A stretch of 64,000 nucleotides of DNA from Adenophora triphylla var. japonica (taxonomy: Eukaryota; Streptophyta; Magnoliopsida; Asterales; Campanulaceae): NCBI GenBank assembly GCA_022495995.1, contig JAFEMH010000744.1, forward strand, positions 62,001 through 126,000, given 5' to 3'. A model generated the notes under the pieces. It did no database searches. It saw nothing but the letters and a program-made list of their open reading frames with translations, and was not told where the DNA came from. Positions 59,188 through 64,000 of the stretch are shown here, one piece after another. Positions within the stretch are counted from its first letter, which is position 1; every line of letters starts with the position of its first letter. Both the position numbers and the translations under genes were made by a program.

Positions 59188-61507
59188 TTAGTTTTTCTTT
59201 GGAACCCTAGCTTTGTTCATTGGTCCCTTGTTGAAGAATTGGTTTAGGGTATGATAATATGACATGATTTGCATCATGTAAGGTGTAAGGACAGTGGATT
59301 GGGATGGATTGAAGAAGTGGTTTGGATTGTTGTATTGGGGTTGAAACTGAAAGCTATTTGAAGAGGAGGATCTGGGAGAGTCATTTTGACTAGCATGGCT
59401 TCTACCATTTGAGTATTGCCATTGAGGTTTTTGTTGTTTGGTGTATCTATGTTTGTTATAGAATCTTTGTTGCCTTGGAGTTCTTTGTTGTTTGGAAGAT
59501 TTTGGTTGTCTGTCAGGCCTTGGCTGTCTGTCATGCCTTGGCTGTCTGTCAACCCTTGGGCTGCGATAGGACTTGGTGACTAGCACATTCTTGCGGCTTG
59601 ACTTCTTCCTGTATATTGTCTCCTTTTTGAACCCAAATATACTTGCTTCCTTGAATTTTACTTGATCCTTCCTTTTGTTGACTAGGACCACCCAAGATTT
59701 CTTTTGATTTTCCTTTGGTTTGAACAGGGTAGGTTTGAGCTTGATAGCTGCCAGAACTAAGATTTTCTAGCACCATTTTTTTAATGGCCCTTTCACCGGT
59801 GGGAGGAGTGTACACTTTTCTTGATGGATTATCGGCACCAATCCCTGTTTATCACTAGGACGCCTTTGAGTGTAGGTGAATAGGGATAATGCTTTGCTTG
59901 ACATGTTCCATGAATCTATTTTCTTTTTAAGAGCATCATTTTCTTTTTCAAGATTTATGATTTTTGTGACAGTTTTCAAGATTCCTTGAAGCCTCATTTA
60001 TCGAGATCCATGTTTTGTTTTTCAAGCATGAAGCCAGGATCTCTTAGCCCTTGACATGCTTTTTCAAGCTCAGAAATGGTTTTTGTAAGGGTGTCTATGG
60101 TTGAGGATTGGGAAAGGTTCTCATTGACCAGTGAAGCAAAGCTAGTTTTTTGTTTTTTTGTTTGAATTAAAAGAGTGCAAACTAATTGTTTAGAACCATC
60201 AATATTTAAAGAGTTAAAATCATGTACCTCTTTTAGTTCATCGGCGGCGGCAAGTGCTTCCATTTCTTCCTCATTGTCGATTCTTCCTCATCTTCGGCTA
60301 TAAGGCAAATCATGGCTTCTTCTCCTTCATTGTCGAGAATCATCACTTGACATATACTCTTCATCATCGAATTTTGATGAGTCGGCTATCATAACTTGCT
60401 CTTTGTTTTTGTCATGTTTATTTTTGGAGCAATTGAAGCGGTTGCACTTAGAAGCTGTGAATGATCTCTTTTGAGTAGGTCATCTTCTTAGGTACGATTG
60501 TCCCTAGGTTTCCTTGGTTCAGGACAATCAGATGAGTAATGTCCTTGCTTTCCACAGTTGAAGCAGTCAATTGTCTTCTTGTAGCTTTCTTGTTGAGCAT
60601 TAGATGTGGAGGGATTGAATTTTTTGTCAAAAGATTTCTTTTGAAATTTCATGGCATTTCTGACAGCCATGGAAATGAGACTTGGAATGACTTCTTGGGA
60701 GATCTGTTTGCTGACAGGTTTGGAGCTGATGTTTATCTTTTGAAGGGCATTGTTGACAATGGTCTCAATGTCTTGGTGAGTGATTGGCTTGTGGACAGTT
60801 TCTTGAGCAGTCAAAGCTAAGGTTTGTGAAATGGAAGGGACTGGTTGAATCTTTATCATACCTTCCAATTCATAAGCTTCAAGCTTTCCAAAGTCTTGTT
60901 CAAGCTGTCATGGTGCTCCATTCGAGATCCTTCTCTAATAGGTAATGCTACCTTTTCATATTCTTGAGGAAGATTTGAGTATATCTTGAGGCAGAGATCT
61001 TGTTGTTCAAAAGTTTTTCCATGGTCAGCAATTGATCTAACAAGGTTCTCAAACCTTGGCTGAGCAGCACTCACCTTTTCTCCAGGGTAGAACTTGAAGT
61101 TGTCTAATTGCCTAAGCAAGTTATACAAGTTTTGTGTCCTAACACTGGAGTGTTTAGTGAACTTAGTTTGAATAAGAGCCCACGTCTTTGTTCTGGCATT
61201 TGGTTCCTTAGCAATTTCTTGTGCTAGTGAGTCATTTACACTCTTTTGAAGAATGTTCTTGACTTTCAAGTTTGCACTTATCAATTGCTTTTCGGCTTCG
61301 AGACCATGTTTACGGGGATTTGATCTTACTAGGTCCTCCATCGATCTGCATTTGAGTTGGGTAGGACACTTCATTCTCTAGAACATACCAATTCCATATC
61401 TTGTTTGCATCAAGGTATGTTTTTATTTTTGAAGCATAGATCTCAAAAGATCCACGGTCATCAATGTGTGGGATGTCTTTCTCATTATTTCTCCTTGGTT
61501 GAGGCAT
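59188..61507 (-). pseudogene. Sirevirus Gag with long coiled-coil extension
   Basis: It starts at ATG 61507 (MPQPRRNNEK). A UBN2-type gag core follows in another frame (DSLAQEIAKEPNARTKTWAL; LYNLLRQLDNFKFYPGEKVS; IYSNLPQEYEKVALPI), then a linker and one CCHC knuckle CFNCGKQGHYSSDC (60,550). An acidic stretch and coiled coil (LKEVHDFNSLNIDGSKQLVC; LTKTISELEKACQGL) and YTPPTGERAIKKMVLEN come next. A basic segment of repeated DRQPR motifs (59,580-59,480) and a Gln/Asn-rich tail end near 59,188. About six frame changes are needed. The coiled-coil part is the region kept by the non-autonomous relative at 29130-29999. Confidence 0.85.
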
Positions 61508-61575
61508 GGTGGGTTTGAAGAGGATCCTTCACAAGTTGTTAGACTTTTGAATGTGAAGACAAGCTCGATACCAAT

Positions 61576-62872
61576 TGAAAGGCCCTTTGTTAATATGCGA
61601 GATGATCGAGACGGCTATGGTTTGGCTTAGGCTGTCGAGATGATAGTTGAATTGTGCAGCGGAATAAGAGAGGCTTGAAATAATGATAGGACAAGGAACA
61701 CAAAGAAATAATGCAAGTGTGTGAATGTGATTGCAAAAATGTAATAACACAGAGAATTTAAAGTGGTTCAGAGTTCACTCCTCCTACATCCACCCCCACT
61801 GTCAATCTTGACAAGTGAGATCAATTTTATTATAATTTTTAATCAACAAAAATTACAAATGATTGATTCAGGCAAGTTCCTTGAACTTCCTCTTCCTAAT
61901 TAGTACAGTCAACTAGGGATACACTTAAAGTACAGTCTTAAGTGTTTTTACAACTTGAAGTACAGTCTCGAGATTTTACAAACCAACTAATACACTCAAA
62001 GTACAGTCTTGAGTGATTACAAACTGATTCTACACCTAAAATACAGTCTTAGGATTTTGGGATTTGTGAATTAACACACTAGGGTTATTTGTTGTTGAAG
62101 CAGAGGTTTAGAGGTGAAGGTTTTGGTTTGAGACAGGGTTTGAAGGGTAGGGATTGGTGAGAGTGTGTGTGGATTACAGGAGGTGTGTGTGGGTGTAAGG
62201 GAAAGGCTTTGGATTGAAAAAGAGTATTTTTCAAGGGTTAGTTTGTGTAGAGGATGAACTCCTCTATTTATACCCTTCAATGTAGCCGTTGGAATATGAC
62301 TGTTGCAGCTACATTAATGAGCCTTGGTCGGTCTTTTGCCCACTTGTCCACTTGCAGGTCTTCATGAGCTGGCTTGAGCTGTGGCTTGAACTGAGAGCTT
62401 CCAGAAGGTCTTCAGTGGTCTTCATTGGTCTTCAATGGTGAACTTGACAGCTTGTGAAGATCCAGGTTCCACTTTGGTTGAGATTGTGGTAACAGAGTTT
62501 GAGACAAAGTGATGGCTATCAGAGGAATGAAGTCATAGATGTTAGATCATACAAGGCTTAGCTATCAGAGATGTTCTCTAATAAGGACTGAGATGCACTT
62601 TGATGATCTTGATGGCTTAGAGAGTGAATATGATTCATGTTTTTGATTGATTGTAATCATTGTATACAACAGAATCATAACTATCAAACTCATAGCTGTC
62701 AGATACACTGAGGAATGAATATGAAGTTTGATTTGGTAAGTCATGGACTTAGCTGTCAGAGAAAAGGATCATGACTGACAGTCTTCCTCTTTTGATATAA
62801 ACCCTGTTCTATATATATATTCCTTTATCAAAACCAACTAACTAAGACATTGATCAAAGTTAGGTCCTAACA
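61576..62872 (-). repeat. 5' LTR of the giant Sirevirus
   Basis: A TATA box (TATAAATA, minus) is at 62,265-62,272, followed by a leader with GAGGAGTTCATCC. AGCTGTCAGA motifs are at 62,694 and 62,751. The left part differs from the other LTR at CAG/CGAG sites. Confidence 0.88.
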
Positions 62873-63523
62873 CTTGACAATGCCCCACGGTATTTTGTGT
62901 GCACATGATGGCCACCTGTTGATTGTGATGCCCATAGTAAACCACCTTCTAGTTTGTATCTCCACATGTGAGTGGAAGTGGTAAGCTCATTATATTTTTG
63001 GTCCCATTCTTAACAACTAGAGCTTTTAGATGAGTTGTAAATTAGCAGAAGGTGAAGGTGCATTTAAAAGATTAACTATTAAATTCAACATGGACGTGAA
63101 TGAGAGAGTATTAAAAACAAAATGCAATTCATAAAGAATCATACATTGTGGAAAATATAGCAAATGCATTCAAGCATGAATTGAATATTTGAAGCTTCAC
63201 CCCAGATAAGAAGATAAAGTCCAATGTAAAGAAGCTCTAACTGCTGCACATCATCACCAGGTGGAAATCTAAGGACAATCAAAGAAAAATGTAAATGAAA
63301 GAACCCTCATAACATAATAAGGAAAAAGAAAGAGAAAGGTAGCAAAGCCTTAAGCATTTATGCAAACGGAATCTTTCCTTACTTGAGATTAGACGAACAA
63401 TACAAATAGGCACAGACATTCTATAGGCTGATACATTTCTCTCATACGCAACCAGCCACTTTGCCCTCTATTTGTCTATCACTTCCAAAATAAACACATG
63501 CATCAAAGAAAATAAGAACAAAC

Positions 63524-63651
63524 CTCTGGTGAACCAGGCGCAATTCCAATCAAAACCAACCACTTCTCCGACAGATCACATCGGTAATTAATTATTTGAT
63601 TATTGGCTAAATTAGCTGTTCTATCGAACATCTTCACAGGTTCAGACTCGC
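63524..63651 (-). pseudogene. Clathrin heavy chain exon (copy B), uninterrupted
   Basis: This 128-bp exon has AG acceptor (63653-63652) and GT donor (63523-63522). It encodes the same conserved propeller stretch as copy A ([27 protein letters not shown]). The exon ends in phase 0 while the next callose synthase exon begins with the last base of a codon, so splicing them gives a frameshift and an early stop. Confidence 0.85.
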
Positions 63652-63719
63652 CTATAAAAATCAGATGTATAAAAAGAAAACAGATGTTAGAGTTCGAATA
63701 AGTAGTGCATCTGTGGTGC

Positions 63720-64000
63720 ACACGTAGGTTGTTTCCAGTTGACCACGACCTCAATCTTTGAAGGATCAACGGCAATACTCGAACTTGAAACCACGTGACC
63801 CAAAAATGCAATCTTCTCGAGCCAAAATTCACACTTGCTAAACTTCGCAAACAATTGTTTCTCACAAAGAATAGATAACACAATTCGCAAATGGTTCTCA
63901 TGATCTTCTCGGGACTTTGAATAAACAAGGATATCATCAATGAAAACTACAACAAAGCTATCCAGGTAAGGTTTAAAAATTGTATTCATCATATCCATAA
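63720..64000 (-). pseudogene. Gypsy RT fragment (copy B), runs off the window
   Basis: It is the counterpart of 15,060-15,340 ([21 protein letters not shown]), with the same junction to the clathrin intron. Confidence 0.85.

Larger units (their letters stand above)
40393..62872 (-). mobile_element. Giant Sirevirus-like Ty1/Copia retrotransposon (22.5 kb with nested insert; about 13.4 kb without)
   Basis: LTRs are 40393-41693 and 61576-62872 (about 1.3 kb), starting TGAAAGGCCC and ending GTTAGGTCCTAACA. The TSD is CTTGA (40388-40392 and 62873-62877). A PBS-like GCTCGATACCA is at 61,563-61,573; the polypurine tract (minus AAAAAGGGGGAAATT) adjoins 41,694. Minus-strand order is gag, protease, integrase, RT, RNase H, then the nested gypsy and the extra ORFs. 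Copia domain order plus a long 3' region is the Sirevirus pattern. At about 13 kb without the insert it is large for the lineage, and the reading frames contain many small frameshifts as given. Confidence 0.92.
39032..63268 (-). pseudogene. Callose synthase gene fragment, copy B, split by the giant Copia insertion
   Basis: Exons are 63268-63145, 39521-39385, 39299-39223 and 39119-39032, the same four as in copy A with the same 2-bp frameshift in the second. The donor after the third exon reads GTTATC in place of GGTATC, so its GT is displaced. One residue of the last exon differs (Ala to Val). The intron between the first two exons contains the 22.5-kb retroelement (TSD CTTGA). It is non-functional. 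Confidence 0.8.
37215..64000. mobile_element. Putative gene-capturing CACTA element (copy B), right end outside the window
   Basis: CAATACAAGAAAACAGGG at 37,215 resembles the dicot CACTA terminus CACTACAAGAAAA with one change. It is followed by subterminal-type repeats rich in GTTGCAAC/GCAACCG (37,230-37,860), then the transposase C-terminal fragment, the callose synthase and clathrin exons and the gypsy fragment. The matching right terminus would lie beyond 64,000, so the element is inferred. The alternative is a plain segmental duplication that happens to contain a CACTA end. Confidence 0.45.

Overview
The window is repeat-dense nuclear DNA from a flowering plant, most likely a eudicot. It holds one recognisable host gene (a CYP79-type cytochrome P450), captured fragments of two other host genes, and nested LTR retrotransposons, CACTA and MITE/foldback transposons that explain most of the rest. 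No rRNA or tRNA gene, prokaryotic gene or CRISPR array is visible. The species cannot be fixed from the sequence.

The backbone is a direct duplication about 37.9 kb apart: copy A (1 to about 15.4 kb) and copy B (37,891 to beyond 64,000), roughly 1% divergent in unique sequence. Read on the minus strand, each copy has a degraded Ty3/gypsy pol fragment, one clathrin heavy chain exon, four consecutive callose synthase exons with their introns, and the 3' end of an En/Spm (CACTA) transposase-type gene. A CACTA-like terminus and subterminal repeats at 37,215-37,860 suggest this is the cargo of a gene-capturing CACTA transposon. Copy A was later hit by a TR-GAG-like LTR element (715-3059), a 4.5-kb CACTA element (3148-7635), a foldback element (9561-10016) and a gypsy element that lost RT and RNase H (10502-14899). 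Copy B was hit by a 22.5-kb insertion: a giant Sirevirus-like Copia element (40393-62872) that itself contains a Tekay-like gypsy element (46142-55183). Target-site duplications (TSDs) were read directly for all of these, and none of the insertions is shared by the two copies.

Between the copies are degraded Tat-lineage and Copia remnants (16.4-22.5 kb), an inverted-repeat element with G-rich repeats (22.6-23.4 kb), the CYP79 gene (31,726 to 23,777, minus strand), and a Tat-like solo LTR split by a small Copia element (32.1-35.4 kb). The CYP79 gene is open over its full length, but its first exon is split just after the membrane anchor by a 5.9-kb non-autonomous Sirevirus relative (25700-31613, TSD ATTAT).

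The most unusual system is the giant Sirevirus. Beyond gag-pol it carries a long extra sense ORF and a divergent antisense ORF that share a 486-bp intergenic region with a TATA box. A short motif, AGCTGTCAGA, recurs through its LTRs, spacers and ORFs and also through its non-autonomous relative. All seven LTR elements whose primer-binding site (PBS) can be read lie on the minus strand and have iMet-type sites.
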